The position numbers were made by a program, and so were the translations under genes. 64,000 bases of DNA from contig NZ_CP011102.1 of NCBI RefSeq assembly GCF_003534205.1, positions 756,036 through 820,035 on the forward strand, read 5' to 3'. The DNA is from Listeria weihenstephanensis (GTDB taxonomy: Bacteria; Bacillota; Bacilli; Lactobacillales; Listeriaceae). Each line of letters starts with the position of its first letter. The first letter of the stretch is position 1. Below, piece after piece: positions 42,176-50,908 of the stretch. The notes beneath the pieces were generated by a model. The model was not told where the DNA came from, searched no databases, and saw nothing but the letters and a program-made list of their open reading frames with translations.

Positions 42176-43537
42176 TTATCCACGTTTTCTAAGAAGAGCT
42201 GCTGCAATTCCTGAAACGAGTAATCCTGCGAATACCAAGCCAGCAGAACTAGAGTCTCCTGTTTTTGGTAGTGCTTTAAGATTTGTAGTTTTTGCTGGTG
42301 TAGCTGCTTTTACAGTAGCTTTTTTCACAGCTTGCACAACAGCTGGTTTGGTATTAGTATCCGCTGGTTCAACTTTAAGTTCTTCCCCTACATATGTGAA
42401 CTCAGAAACATCACTGTATTCACCAGTCTCCATGTCTACACTCCATAAATAAATCGTTTGACCGTTTACTAGTGCGTCAGCTTTATCAAATCTAATATGG
42501 AAATCGCCCTCATCATTTGCTTGATCTTCTCCAATAATATTTCCATCTTCGTCAAAAATCATAACAGTTGTTAATGGCTCCGCTTTTCCATAAATATCGA
42601 GTTTTGTTGATTTAGAGACATTCACAACAGGTGCATCAAAGAAATAAACATCATCGCCAAGTACTTCATAAGAAAGAGTGATGCTTGAAGTGTTACCGCT
42701 AGCATCCTCAGCAACTATAACCGTTGTAAAATTGCCTTCTTTTGATGTATCTAAGAATTCTTTACCATTTTCAAAGTAAACTTTAACGAAACCTGAGTTG
42801 TCAGTAGCGTCAACCAGTTCATCAGCAGTCCAATCTTCATCAATACCTACATAAAAATCATCTTCAATAGCTTCGATAACTGGCTTCGTAGTATCAACAA
42901 CTGTATAAGTAGCTGAAATATTTTCAGTTGTCGTACCATCTGTAGCTGCAACCGTTACTGTTTGAGCTCCTAAGCGATTCACAACAGGGGCTTTAACAAA
43001 GGATAGTGTAACACCAGCTGATGCTGTTACGAACTTGCTTGGATCTTTAGCTGCTACGTTGATTTCAGTTGTTACATTTGATTTCGCTGTTGCGAGAGCT
43101 GCTGCTTTTACAGGAGTTTTTACTGGCTCTGTTACTGTATAGCTTGCAACGACTTCTTGTGTTGTAGCGTCATCAAAAGTTGCTATGACTGTTGTTGAGA
43201 ATGTTCCTGCTTTAACAGTAGTTGCTTCTGTTCCAGCTTTATAAGAAAGAACTGGTTTAGCATTTGCATCTGTAATTGTTACAAAATCAGCAGGTGCAGT
43301 GGCTGCATCTTTGACGAAAGACACGTCTGATTTTGAGATAACTGTATCAGCAGCAACTTTAGCTGTAGGTACAGTTGTTTCGACAGTAGTTGTAACATCC
43401 TTCGTTTCTGGTGTTACCTCATCCGTATATGTAGCTGGTGTTTGTGCTACTTCCTCCGCGAATACTGGTGCTGCTAGTGAAAATGTTAGGCTGCAAGCAA
43501 GTAATCCGCAAGCAAGTTTTGTTGTTTTGTTAGACAT
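42176..43537 (-). CDS. LPXTG-anchored Ig-like surface protein
   Basis: 453 aa from ATG 43537 (AAGGGAGAG upstream); the longer frame adds 38 residues without a signal-peptide function. The signal peptide ends at VFA (about residue 27). A Thr/Val/Ala-rich region with two or three Ig-like units (about 60-240) is followed by a DUF5011/Big-type unit (DTTKPVIEAIEDDFYVGIDE to SYEVL, about 240-320). A Big_6-like unit comes next (VNVSKSTKLDIYGKAEPLTT onward, about 330-400). The wall sorting signal LPKTGDSS, a hydrophobic stretch and LRKRG end the protein. It is anchored to peptidoglycan by sortase A. Its ligand is unknown. Confidence 0.9.
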   Translation of the reverse strand: MSNKTTKLACGLLACSLTFSLAAPVFAEEVAQTPATYTDEVTPETKDVTTTVETTVPTAKVAADTVISKSDVSFVKDAATAPADFVTITDANAKPVLSYKAGTEATTVKAGTFSTTVIATFDDATTQEVVASYTVTEPVKTPVKAAALATAKSNVTTEINVAAKDPSKFVTASAGVTLSFVKAPVVNRLGAQTVTVAATDGTTTENISATYTVVDTTKPVIEAIEDDFYVGIDEDWTADELVDATDNSGFVKVYFENGKEFLDTSKEGNFTTVIVAEDASGNTSSITLSYEVLGDDVYFFDAPVVNVSKSTKLDIYGKAEPLTTVMIFDEDGNIIGEDQANDEGDFHIRFDKADALVNGQTIYLWSVDMETGEYSDVSEFTYVGEELKVEPADTNTKPAVVQAVKKATVKAATPAKTTNLKALPKTGDSSSAGLVFAGLLVSGIAAALLRKRG

Positions 43538-43831
43538 TAATTTCTCTCCCTTTTCATGTAATAAAACCAGTATACTAAATTTCAGTCTAATCGTCACTAT
43601 AAATTTGTAACGATTGACAAAAGAAAGCGTATTCCGACATAATTTTGTCACAATTCCCTAATATTCATAGTTATATAGAATCGTTACGTTTGATGTGGTG
43701 TATTTCCAGTTTTGAAACACGAGAGAAGCTATTCTAGTTTTCATTAGTAAGTCAACTTAAAATGTATTGTTGTTAAATCATGTGAAATTAAAATAACCGA
43801 CACCCATAAAACGGAGGCATCGATTAAGTCG

Positions 43832-44554
43832 TTATTTTGTTACGGAATATAGATCGGTATATTTCATGTCTAACATTTCTTTAACTGCGGCCATGTTGTG
43901 AATTTTCCAAGGTTTTGGTGAAAGGGAAATGTAGCCGTCTTGTTCTAATTTACGTAGATTTGTTGCGACATAAGCACGCGCCAAGTTTAAGTACTTGCCA
44001 ATGACTTTTTGTGTAAAGTAATATGGGATTAAGTAGGAGCCATCTGGTTCAGCGCGACCGAAGCGTTCTGCAACGATAACCAAGCCTGCTAAAACTTTTT
44101 TGTCGGACGGTAGATTAGATAAGGATTCACGTACTAGAATCGGATGGGTAAAGTTTAAGTAGAAGAAATAAGCGTACCAAAAACTTTCTTGGCTGAAAGT
44201 GATTTTATCAATGACGTATTGGCGCTCGAATTGTAGTAGTGTGACTTCGCTGACAGCTGTGTAGGCAACGGGAGATATCGCATTTTCAAGGACGCTCAAA
44301 AATCCTAAAATATCATCGGGACCGCAGAAAGTGAGAATAGAATCATCTTTTACTGTTCCTTTTGACATCGCAACCATCCCTTTTTTTACCACGTAGAAAT
44401 AATGGTTTGCAGAGCCTTCTTCCATAATGGTCTCGTTGCGCCGGTAAGTTAGTTCCTTGTAAGGCGGTGGTCCTTCGATTGAATCCATCAAAGTGGCAAG
44501 CAATTTGTCGGTATCGAAATTTTTTTTCAAATTATTGTAATCATATAAAGTCAT
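43832..44554 (-). CDS. Crp/Fnr family transcriptional regulator
   Basis: 240 aa from ATG 44554 with AAGGGGCC upstream. The N-terminal cyclic-nucleotide-like beta barrel (about 20-135) has RRNETIMEEGSANHYFYVVKKGMVAM. A dimerisation helix follows (about 135-160), and the C-terminal winged helix lies at about 165-230 (FTQKVIGKYLNLARAYVATNLRKLEQDGYI). There is no Cys cluster for an iron-sulfur centre, so it is not a true Fnr. It belongs to the PrfA-type branch in layout. Targets are unknown; the TGTGAT dyad at 7166 is one candidate site. It is transcribed in the same direction as bioY, 89 bases downstream of it. Confidence 0.88.
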   Translation of the reverse strand: MTLYDYNNLKKNFDTDKLLATLMDSIEGPPPYKELTYRRNETIMEEGSANHYFYVVKKGMVAMSKGTVKDDSILTFCGPDDILGFLSVLENAISPVAYTAVSEVTLLQFERQYVIDKITFSQESFWYAYFFYLNFTHPILVRESLSNLPSDKKVLAGLVIVAERFGRAEPDGSYLIPYYFTQKVIGKYLNLARAYVATNLRKLEQDGYISLSPKPWKIHNMAAVKEMLDMKYTDLYSVTK

Positions 44555-44643
44555 AGTTTGGCCCCTTTTCTCAGTGAGTTTCAACTATATTATATCGAAG
44601 GGGACAGGGTTTGTATAACGTTTTCCCTTGACGCCAAGAAAAT

Positions 44644-45183
44644 TTAGAGTAGCTTTGCAGTAACTAAACGCTTACGAATGCTTATCCCAATGATGGCGGC
44701 AAGTATTGCTTTTAGGATTCCAGGGATGATGAATGGTATAACGCCAACTGTAAAAGCAGTTCCCCATGGAAGATCGCCGCTGAATTTTAGCCAAAGAGCG
44801 CCAAAAAGGAGTGTTACGAAGGCACCGATAATATTAGCAAAAATGGCGTAGGCCAAGCTGAAATTTGTTTTTTCAATGAGGAAACCAGTGATGTAGGCGC
44901 TAAATAGAAATCCAATTAAAAAACCGCCAGTTGGACCGAATATAATACCGAGTCCAGCAGTCATACCAGCGAAAACGGGTACGCCAATGGCACCTAATAC
45001 GAGGTAAACGGCGACGGAAATCGTAGAATTGCGCGCGCCTAATATGGTTGCGGCAAGTCCGACGGCAAACGTTTGACCTGTGAATGGAATCGGGCCAAGT
45101 GGGATTACAATTTGTGCTAGGATCGCAATGATGACGGCAAAAAGGGCATTAATAATAAGTTGTTTCAATTTTTTATTTCTCAT
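44644..45183 (-). CDS. bioY: Biotin transporter substrate-binding subunit BioY
   Basis: 179 aa from ATG 45183 with AAAGGAG upstream; the longer frame has no support. Six membrane helices, ECF-type S component. GPIPFTGQTFAVGLAATILGAR (about 35-57) and GVPVFAGMTAGLGIIFGPTGGFLIGF (about 72-97) are BioY signatures. It captures biotin and works with shared EcfAT modules encoded elsewhere. A perfect BirA-type operator lies directly upstream (45195-45223), so expression should respond to biotin. Confidence 0.93.
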   Translation of the reverse strand: MRNKKLKQLIINALFAVIIAILAQIVIPLGPIPFTGQTFAVGLAATILGARNSTISVAVYLVLGAIGVPVFAGMTAGLGIIFGPTGGFLIGFLFSAYITGFLIEKTNFSLAYAIFANIIGAFVTLLFGALWLKFSGDLPWGTAFTVGVIPFIIPGILKAILAAIIGISIRKRLVTAKLL

Positions 45184-45194
45184 AAATTCTCCTT

Positions 45195-45223
45195 TGTTAA
45201 CTTTATATGATATTAGGTTAACA
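45195..45223 (-). promoter_or_regulatory. BirA (biotin repressor) operator of bioY
   Basis: TGTTAAC (45195-45201) and GTTAACA (45217-45223) form an exact dyad with a 15-base spacer, matching the BirA site of Firmicutes. It ends about 12 bases before the start of bioY, so binding would block transcription. Confidence 0.85.
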
Positions 45224-45287
45224 TTAGATTCGAAAATTGGCAATACTATTTTTTTTGCGACACTACCTTGCATTAATTAGTAGTGCG

Positions 45288-45307
45288 TGTTATAGTTATT
45301 TATAACA
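45288..45307. promoter_or_regulatory. Dyad upstream of the PadR-DUF1700-DUF4097 operon
   Basis: TGTTATA and TATAACA are exact inverted halves around six bases. A second pair, CACTAC (45261-45266) and GTAGTG (45280-45285), lies just before it. The first is the better candidate for autoregulation by the PadR protein. Binding is not shown. Confidence 0.45.
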
Positions 45308-45363
45308 GGTAGTGATTAATGTTCAGTACTGAAATTTTGATAATAAGAAATGGAGGGTTTGGC

Positions 45364-45696
45364 ATGGAAGTGAATGTTCAATTTAAAAAAGGTGTCCTTG
45401 AGTTATGCTGCCTTTTCCTTATTCATAAGAAGGATCAATATGGCTATGAGCTGGCGCAACATGTTTCACAATATGTGGAGGTTGCGGAGGGTGCGATTTA
45501 TCCGGTATTGCGGCGTTTGGTGAAAGAGGGTTATTGCGACACGTATTTGAAGGAGTCGACAGAAGGCCCATCGCGGAAATATTATCAACTAACGGTTAAG
45601 GGTGAGATGTATATGACGGAATTAATGTTTGAATGGAAAGATTTTGTAGCGAATGTGAATCGATTATTTGTAGAAGGGGGAGAGCAAATTGGATAA
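45364..45696 (+). CDS. PadR-family regulator (short type)
   Basis: 110 aa from ATG 45364 (GGAGGG upstream). The winged helix spans most of the protein: KKGVLELCCLFLIHKKDQYGYELAQHVSQYVEVAEGAIYPVLRRLVKEGYCDTYLKESTEGPSRKYYQLT, with the conserved GAIYPVLRRL recognition region. A short C-terminal helix serves dimerisation. It belongs to the PadR-s1 type that is nearly always co-encoded with DUF1700 and DUF4097 proteins, as here, with an 8-base overlap to the next gene. Confidence 0.9.
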   Translation: MEVNVQFKKGVLELCCLFLIHKKDQYGYELAQHVSQYVEVAEGAIYPVLRRLVKEGYCDTYLKESTEGPSRKYYQLTVKGEMYMTELMFEWKDFVANVNRLFVEGGEQIG

Positions 45697-46267
45697 AACA
45701 GAATTTCTAAATGAGCTGGCGCTAAAATTGGCGGGACTGGATCCTGAGGAAAGAAAAGAGATATTAGCGGATTATATGGAGCATTTTGCAGCAGGTGAAA
45801 CGAGTGGGAAATCGGAGCAGGAGATTGTGTTTGATCTTGGAACTCCAGATGAAATTGCGCGTGATATTTTGGCGGAGCGTGGTGAGTCATTACCAGAGGA
45901 TTCGTATTATGTGCCTAGACCGAGTCAGCCTAAAAAACGTGGGGCAGGCTTCAAAGTCGGCGTATTTTTAGCAATGTTGATTCCGAATTTGGTCGTTTAC
46001 TCCTTGCTTCTATCTTTTTGGGGTGTGGTCGCGGGTTTCATCGGATCGACTGTGGGCTTTTTCTTAACTCCGTTTGGCTTTATTTTAGACGCGGTGTTGA
46101 ATCAAGCGTTTGAATGGTATAAATTATTTGGAACGATTGGTATTGTTGGACTGGGCTTCATTTTCTTCGTCGTTACAATTTGGATGACGAAAGCGATGAT
46201 CATAGCTACAGTGGGTTATACGAAATTCAATATTCATTTGATGAAGGGAGAGAGCAAACATGTTTAA
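45689..46267 (+). CDS. DUF1700 (HAAS domain) membrane protein
   Basis: 192 aa from TTG 45689 (GGGGGAG upstream), overlapping the end of the padR gene. The N-terminal HAAS helical domain (about 1-65: DKTEFLNELALKLAGLDPEERKEILADYMEHF and TPDEIARDILAERGE) binds partner regulators or kinases in this family. Three hydrophobic segments follow (about 85-110, 120-140, 150-180). It is likely to link the PadR switch to the membrane. Signal unknown. Confidence 0.85.
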   Translation: MDKTEFLNELALKLAGLDPEERKEILADYMEHFAAGETSGKSEQEIVFDLGTPDEIARDILAERGESLPEDSYYVPRPSQPKKRGAGFKVGVFLAMLIPNLVVYSLLLSFWGVVAGFIGSTVGFFLTPFGFILDAVLNQAFEWYKLFGTIGIVGLGFIFFVVTIWMTKAMIIATVGYTKFNIHLMKGESKHV

Positions 46268-47288
46268 AAATAAATTAAAATTGCTAATTATCGGCGCGGC
46301 TCTTCTAGTCGTTGGTGGTATTGGTTTTGGACTGACTTTTGATAATAATAATGTGGATCGTGGCGAGGCTTACCACCGGGAGTGGCAGCTGGCGGACGGT
46401 GACATTTCGGTGATTAAATTGATGGGTGATCAGGATTTGCGCGTGAATGTGGCGGAAAGTACGACTGGAAAAAATTACGTTACGATGAGCGGGCATTTGT
46501 CGCAAGAGGTGATTAATCGCTTGGATAAGAGCGTGAAGGCCAATCAGGATAGTTTGACTATTAACGTGGAAAATGAGCAGGAATGGTTCCAGTTTTTAGA
46601 GTTTCAAATTTATGGCGAGCAGACGGTGACGATTCACGTGGCAAAAGGCGCGAAATTGGGGCAGCTGGCGAGCGATATGAGTTCGAGTGACTTGGTCGTG
46701 CGTGATGCGACGGCGAAATCGATTACGCTTGAGAGTGGTTCTGGCGAAATTGAAGCGACGAATCTAGCGGCGGATACAACAACTGTTAAAAATAGTTCTG
46801 GTGATATCGATTTGAAAAATGTGACGTCGAATCTGGAAGTTATCAATGGTTCTGGTGAAAATTCTGTACAGGGAATGACTGGCGACACGCTTCGTGCAAC
46901 CTCGAGTTCTGGTGATATCGAAGTGAACCAAATTACGGCGAAAACAACGACGCTGACAAATGGTTCGGGGAGTATTGACGGGGAAGAAGTGAGTGGCACG
47001 GTGAAAGTCGACAATAATTCTGGCGATGTGGAGTTGTCTGGATTGGATAATGCGACGAGTGTTACGAGTGGATCGGGTGAAGTTGATCTATCGTTTCATG
47101 ATGTGACGAAAGACGTGACGGTAGACGCGGATTCAGGAGATGTAAATATCGAGATTCCAGGGGCGTTCAACGGTTTCTTAGACCTACGAAGCAATTCTGG
47201 CGATATTAAATCACCTAACATCAAAACAAGCGGAAACCAAGTCATTAAGGTACGTACAGGATCTGGAAATATTAAAGTAGAGCAGTAA
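46260..47288 (+). CDS. DUF4097 beta-solenoid protein
   Basis: 342 aa with a short N-terminal transmembrane segment (about 6-25). From about residue 125 a long series of 18- to 20-residue beta repeats follows, with the recurring GSGEIE / SSGDID / NSGDVE pattern, as in DUF4097 proteins. It is probably membrane-anchored and extracytoplasmic. Overlapping starts and stops with the DUF1700 gene (8 bases) show one operon. The family is linked to envelope stress modules, but the molecular role is unknown. Confidence 0.88.
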   Translation: MFKNKLKLLIIGAALLVVGGIGFGLTFDNNNVDRGEAYHREWQLADGDISVIKLMGDQDLRVNVAESTTGKNYVTMSGHLSQEVINRLDKSVKANQDSLTINVENEQEWFQFLEFQIYGEQTVTIHVAKGAKLGQLASDMSSSDLVVRDATAKSITLESGSGEIEATNLAADTTTVKNSSGDIDLKNVTSNLEVINGSGENSVQGMTGDTLRATSSSGDIEVNQITAKTTTLTNGSGSIDGEEVSGTVKVDNNSGDVELSGLDNATSVTSGSGEVDLSFHDVTKDVTVDADSGDVNIEIPGAFNGFLDLRSNSGDIKSPNIKTSGNQVIKVRTGSGNIKVEQ

Positions 47289-47337
47289 TTTGGAGGTGGG
47301 CTCACGCTCACTTCTTTAATTTATGGAGGATGTTGTC

Positions 47338-47901
47338 ATGAAAGTGTATGTGATATTAACGAAAACAGCAACGATACCTGGGCGAATGATTCAAAAATAC
47401 ACGCGAAAACCGTTTAATCATGTATCGATTAGTTTGACAGAAGATTTGACGGAAGTGTATAGTTTTGGTCGTCTCGGGAAACGAAATCCGCTGAATGGGG
47501 GATTTGTGGTGGAAGATGTACGTAGCGGTGTATTGGAAAACGCGACGACAGCGATTCTTAGTTATGAGATATCGAAGCTACAATATCGACGGATTCAAAA
47601 AGAATTGGACTGGTTCCAGTTAACTTCGGATAATTATCGCTATAATTTTTGGGGCATTTTGGGGTTGATGTTACACCTAGATTTATCGGCAAAAAATGAG
47701 TTCTTCTGTTCGCAATTTGTGGGACATATTTTAGAATTAGGCGGGATTTCCGTTGTAGGAAGTCGTTCGCAAAATTTTTTACAACCGTGTGATTTTTTGT
47801 ATGAAGGTGAGATGGAAATAGAATTTTGTGGGCTGATGTCGCGGTATTTAGAGCAGTTTGAGTTGGAAAATGAAGAATTGGCATTACGAGTTTTGGCGTG
47901 A
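47338..47901 (+). CDS. Permuted NlpC/P60-like (YiiX-type) papain-fold protein
   Basis: 187 aa from ATG 47338 (GGAGG eight bases upstream). The fold pattern of the circularly permuted papain-like family is visible: His in KPFNHVSISL (about 26-36) and Cys in NEFFCSQFVGHIL (about 120-132), in reverse order to canonical NlpC/P60. No signal peptide or transmembrane segment is present, so it acts in the cytosol unless exported in another way. YiiX-type members are putative lipid- or peptide-amide hydrolases. The substrate is unknown. Monocistronic or a read-through from the DUF4097 operon. Confidence 0.7.
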   Translation: MKVYVILTKTATIPGRMIQKYTRKPFNHVSISLTEDLTEVYSFGRLGKRNPLNGGFVVEDVRSGVLENATTAILSYEISKLQYRRIQKELDWFQLTSDNYRYNFWGILGLMLHLDLSAKNEFFCSQFVGHILELGGISVVGSRSQNFLQPCDFLYEGEMEIEFCGLMSRYLEQFELENEELALRVLA

Positions 47902-47971
47902 CTAAAATTTTTTTGAGAGGGTATATTAAGTGATAACGCTACATCTTTAAGGATGAAAGGGGAAATCACAG

Positions 47972-48472
47972 ATGACAGTTCAAATTCGAAAAGGTACGTT
48001 TGAGGATATCGAAGCCATTCAAGATATCGCGGTAAAATCTTGGCATGATACGTATGAGGAAATTATTCCACGCGCGGTGCAGGATCGATTTTTAGACATG
48101 TTTTATAATTTGGAAACATTAAAAACGCGTGTTGCAGCAACGCCTTTTGCGGTGTTAGAGCAGGACGAAGATGTGATCGGTTTTGCTAGTTTTATCGAGC
48201 TCGAAAAAGGTAAAAGCGAACTGGCAGCTTTTTATTTGTTGCCAGGTGTGAAAAATAAAGGCTACGGTACGAAATTGTTGGATGAGGGCATCAAATTATT
48301 CGGCTTGCCATTACCGTTATTTGTGAATGTGGAATTAGAAAATACAAATGCGATTGCTTTTTATAAGGCGCGAGGGTTTGTTGAATGGGACAAGTTTGAG
48401 GAAGACTTTTATGGACATAAGCTAGAGACGGTTCGTTTGCAGTTGATTCAGCATGTCGAGGAAGAAGTTTAA
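47972..48472 (+). CDS. GNAT-family N-acetyltransferase
   Basis: 166 aa with the GNAT fold. [21 protein letters not shown] is strand 1 and helix 1; [25 protein letters not shown] carries the acetyl-CoA pyrophosphate loop (K-x-K-G-Y-G-T, about 86-92); [21 protein letters not shown] is the conserved end. The acceptor may be an amino acid, peptide or antibiotic; there is no way to tell. AAAGGGG precedes ATG 47972. It is convergent with a membrane protein gene. Confidence 0.88.
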   Translation: MTVQIRKGTFEDIEAIQDIAVKSWHDTYEEIIPRAVQDRFLDMFYNLETLKTRVAATPFAVLEQDEDVIGFASFIELEKGKSELAAFYLLPGVKNKGYGTKLLDEGIKLFGLPLPLFVNVELENTNAIAFYKARGFVEWDKFEEDFYGHKLETVRLQLIQHVEEEV

Positions 48473-48480
48473 TAGTGACA

Positions 48481-48519
48481 AAAAAGCAGTACTTGACGAA
48501 AAATCAAGTACTGCTTTTT
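48481..48519. terminator. Bidirectional terminator
   Basis: AAAAAGCAGTACTTGA and its exact complement enclose a 7-base loop. It includes the stop of the minus-strand gene. Confidence 0.92.
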
Positions 48520-48905
48520 GAATTTGTAGCTGCTTTTCCGCTAGCTTTTTGACCGCCACGAATCGCGAAGAAAATCCATGCTAGAATCGCGCACATAACA
48601 CCGCCGAGAAGTGAAGTCAAGATGACCATAAGGGCGCTGATGAGCTGTAGAATACTCGTGATAATAACAGTTGCAATCACGCCAAACAAAAAGCCCCAAA
48701 TGATGAAACGTTTTGCTGTAGCTTTTTGACTAAAGCCGTAAAACATTTCAGCAACAGTAGTTCCAACAAGTATAAGTGGCGCGGCAAAGAGAATTGCAGC
48801 GAACACCAGTTGATATGTTATTTCACCATACATAATGGCTTCCATCCCAATCACGGAAAAAATACCTAAAATAAATACGGTTAAGTAGGCAAAGATAAAA
48901 CGCAT
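48504..48905 (-). CDS. Small polytopic membrane protein
   Basis: 133 aa from ATG 48905 (GGGGG upstream). Four hydrophobic segments (about 3-22, 33-55, 68-90, 95-115) are followed by a polar Ser/Lys/Ala-rich tail (GGQKASGKAATNSKSST). No family was recognised. It forms a pair with the DUF4870 gene upstream on the same strand, though a terminator lies between them. Confidence 0.65.
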   Translation of the reverse strand: MRFIFAYLTVFILGIFSVIGMEAIMYGEITYQLVFAAILFAAPLILVGTTVAEMFYGFSQKATAKRFIIWGFLFGVIATVIITSILQLISALMVILTSLLGGVMCAILAWIFFAIRGGQKASGKAATNSKSST

Positions 48906-48941
48906 GATGCATTCCCCCATTTCATCCCATTATTATATCAC

Positions 48942-48977
48942 AAAAGCTAGCCGGAATCATGTTGCCAGCTAGCTTTT
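48942..48977 (-). terminator. Terminator of the DUF4870 gene
   Basis: AAAAGCTAGC and GCTAGCTTTT form a perfect stem around a 16-base loop that has further CGG/GCC-like pairing. Confidence 0.8.
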
Positions 48978-48984
48978 ATAATAA

Positions 48985-49335
48985 TTAATCGATAGAGTTA
49001 AAAAGTGGATTATCTTCTTTTGCCATCAAGGCTTGGATACCGCGAATGATGTTGAATATTGCGAGAATCACTGTCATAATACCAACAGCGACGATTAAAC
49101 CGAGGCCGATAAATCCTGTAGCATTAGCGCTATTCGTGCTAAACCCAACGACTCCGATGCTGAGTGCTGTAATGATACCTCCAATTGTTGGTAATATATG
49201 TGTGAACAAAGCTACTTTTGCGTGATGTTTCGTATTCTCTGTGCCACTGAAAATCCAGATGGCGATAGGTACGATAAATGGTGCAAAAAATAGACTGAAA
49301 TAGCTGAGTGCGTTTAATATTTTTTGATCGCTCAT
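48985..49335 (-). CDS. DUF4870 membrane protein
   Basis: 116 aa from ATG 49335 (AAAGG 13 bases upstream); ATG 49347 is too close to that site. The family pattern is visible: DQKILNALSYFSLFFAPFIVPIAIW (helix 1), KHHAKVALFTHILPTIGGIITALS (conserved H-x-x-x-A, helix 2), then a third helix and a last AKED tail. Function unknown, often seen in Firmicutes. The short protein shares the orientation of its neighbours. Confidence 0.8.
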   Translation of the reverse strand: MSDQKILNALSYFSLFFAPFIVPIAIWIFSGTENTKHHAKVALFTHILPTIGGIITALSIGVVGFSTNSANATGFIGLGLIVAVGIMTVILAIFNIIRGIQALMAKEDNPLFNSID

Positions 49336-49458
49336 AATGTGAGACATCCTTTCGTAACTTGATATCCTTATTATACGATAGGTGAGGGCCTCACAACCAT
49401 TGAATTAGGTGACAAATTACACGCTGAGTATTACATTTTTGTAAGCACGAGAACGAGT

Positions 49459-50799
49459 TTAAAGAACGGATTTGAGCGACCAGACTTTCGAGCGCCATCT
49501 ATAAGCCATCAAGCAACCACGTAGTCCTTCGTCAATGATGTAAGCCACCCAGACGCCGACAAGTCCCATTCCTGCGGTGATTCCGAGAACATAGGAGAAC
49601 GGCAAACTGACGATCCACATGACGATGATTCCGACAATGAACGGGAAGCGTACATCTCCTGTCGAGTTAAGACTGCTAATAATGATAATATTTGTAGAGC
49701 GCGCGATTTCAAGGAAGATGGAAAGGAAGAATAGCTGTTTGGTCATCGCGATAATTTCTTCGTTGGACGTGAATAAATGCATGATTGGTTCGGAAAATAC
49801 ATAGATTAAAATACTGACAAAGACAGCGATCACGAGGCCGATTTTCCAGCTGCGCAAACCTTGCTTATAGGCTTTATCGACTTCTTTTGCACCAACTGCT
49901 CGTCCGATAATAATTTGTGAGGCTTGTCCAATCGCTATCGCAAATAGCGCGACGAATTGGCTAACCGTTGAAGCATACACTTTTGTGGTGAGGGCGTCGG
50001 TTCCCATCAAGGCTATGATTGCGGTAACAATGAGTTGGGAGCCTGCATATGACATATTTTCACCTGCAGAAGGCAAACCTAATCGCAAAATGGAATACAT
50101 CGTTCGGCGTGATAAATCTTTGAACTTCTTCCATTTGAAGCGGTAATCAACGTGGCGATGGAGTAACCAGACAGATAGGAAAATGGCGATTGTGTTACCA
50201 AAAACGGTAGCTAATGCGACGCCTGTTACGCCTAAATCTAAGAAGGCAAGGGGGCCGTACAAAACGAGATAATTCCCAATAACCGTGATGATACCGGCTA
50301 AAACGGGGATATACATAGCTTGGCGAACATGACCGTGTGTCCGCAAAATTGGCATAATGGCATAGGGAATTGCGGTCAATATCGATGCGCCACCGATAAT
50401 TTCTAAAAATGGAGCGCCAACTTCCACTAAATGTGCATCAAGACCCATCCAGGTTAAGAATTGAGTCGATAGGAAAATGAAAATGAGGCTGACAATCGCG
50501 CCGATAACGACGGAAAATACGATGCCATTTGTAATGACCTGTTCAATGAGTTTATGTTTTCTAGCACCGATCATTTGTGCGACTAGAATCTGAACGCCGA
50601 CACTAATGAAGGCAAACATAATAACGGAAAGAACGAGAATCTGATTGGCCACACCGGTCGCAGCAACCGCATCATCGGAATAATGTCCTAGCATAAAAAC
50701 GGTGACATAGCTTATCATGACACGCAAAAATTGCTCGATAAAAATGGGCCAAGCGAGTGAGAATAAACTTAATTTTGTCGCTGTCTGACCTTTGTCCAT
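49459..50799 (-). CDS. MATE-family efflux transporter
   Basis: 446 aa with twelve predicted helices. The N-terminal half starts with SLAWPIFIEQFLRVMISYVTVFMLGHYSDDAVAATGVANQI, and the second half has PSAGENMSYAGSQLIVTAIIALMG and QASQIIIGRAVGAKEVDKAYKQG, as in MATE proteins of the NorM/DinF group. It exports cationic compounds against sodium or proton. It lies 109 bases downstream of a TetR regulator in the same orientation, which should control it. Confidence 0.9.
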   Translation of the reverse strand: MDKGQTATKLSLFSLAWPIFIEQFLRVMISYVTVFMLGHYSDDAVAATGVANQILVLSVIMFAFISVGVQILVAQMIGARKHKLIEQVITNGIVFSVVIGAIVSLIFIFLSTQFLTWMGLDAHLVEVGAPFLEIIGGASILTAIPYAIMPILRTHGHVRQAMYIPVLAGIITVIGNYLVLYGPLAFLDLGVTGVALATVFGNTIAIFLSVWLLHRHVDYRFKWKKFKDLSRRTMYSILRLGLPSAGENMSYAGSQLIVTAIIALMGTDALTTKVYASTVSQFVALFAIAIGQASQIIIGRAVGAKEVDKAYKQGLRSWKIGLVIAVFVSILIYVFSEPIMHLFTSNEEIIAMTKQLFFLSIFLEIARSTNIIIISSLNSTGDVRFPFIVGIIVMWIVSLPFSYVLGITAGMGLVGVWVAYIIDEGLRGCLMAYRWRSKVWSLKSVL

Positions 50800-50908
50800 A
50801 GAATCCGGCTCCTTTCGTCTCTTACTTTATAAATACAATATCCCTATTATAAGGCAGGTGGAGGCTAAAGTATAGACTAATCGGCAAATGACAATGAACT
50901 GTAACAAA

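Noticed and set aside
46634-47014. Minus-strand frame of 126 codons inside the DUF4097 gene
   Set aside because: It is antisense to the regular SGD repeats, which creates a periodic open frame.
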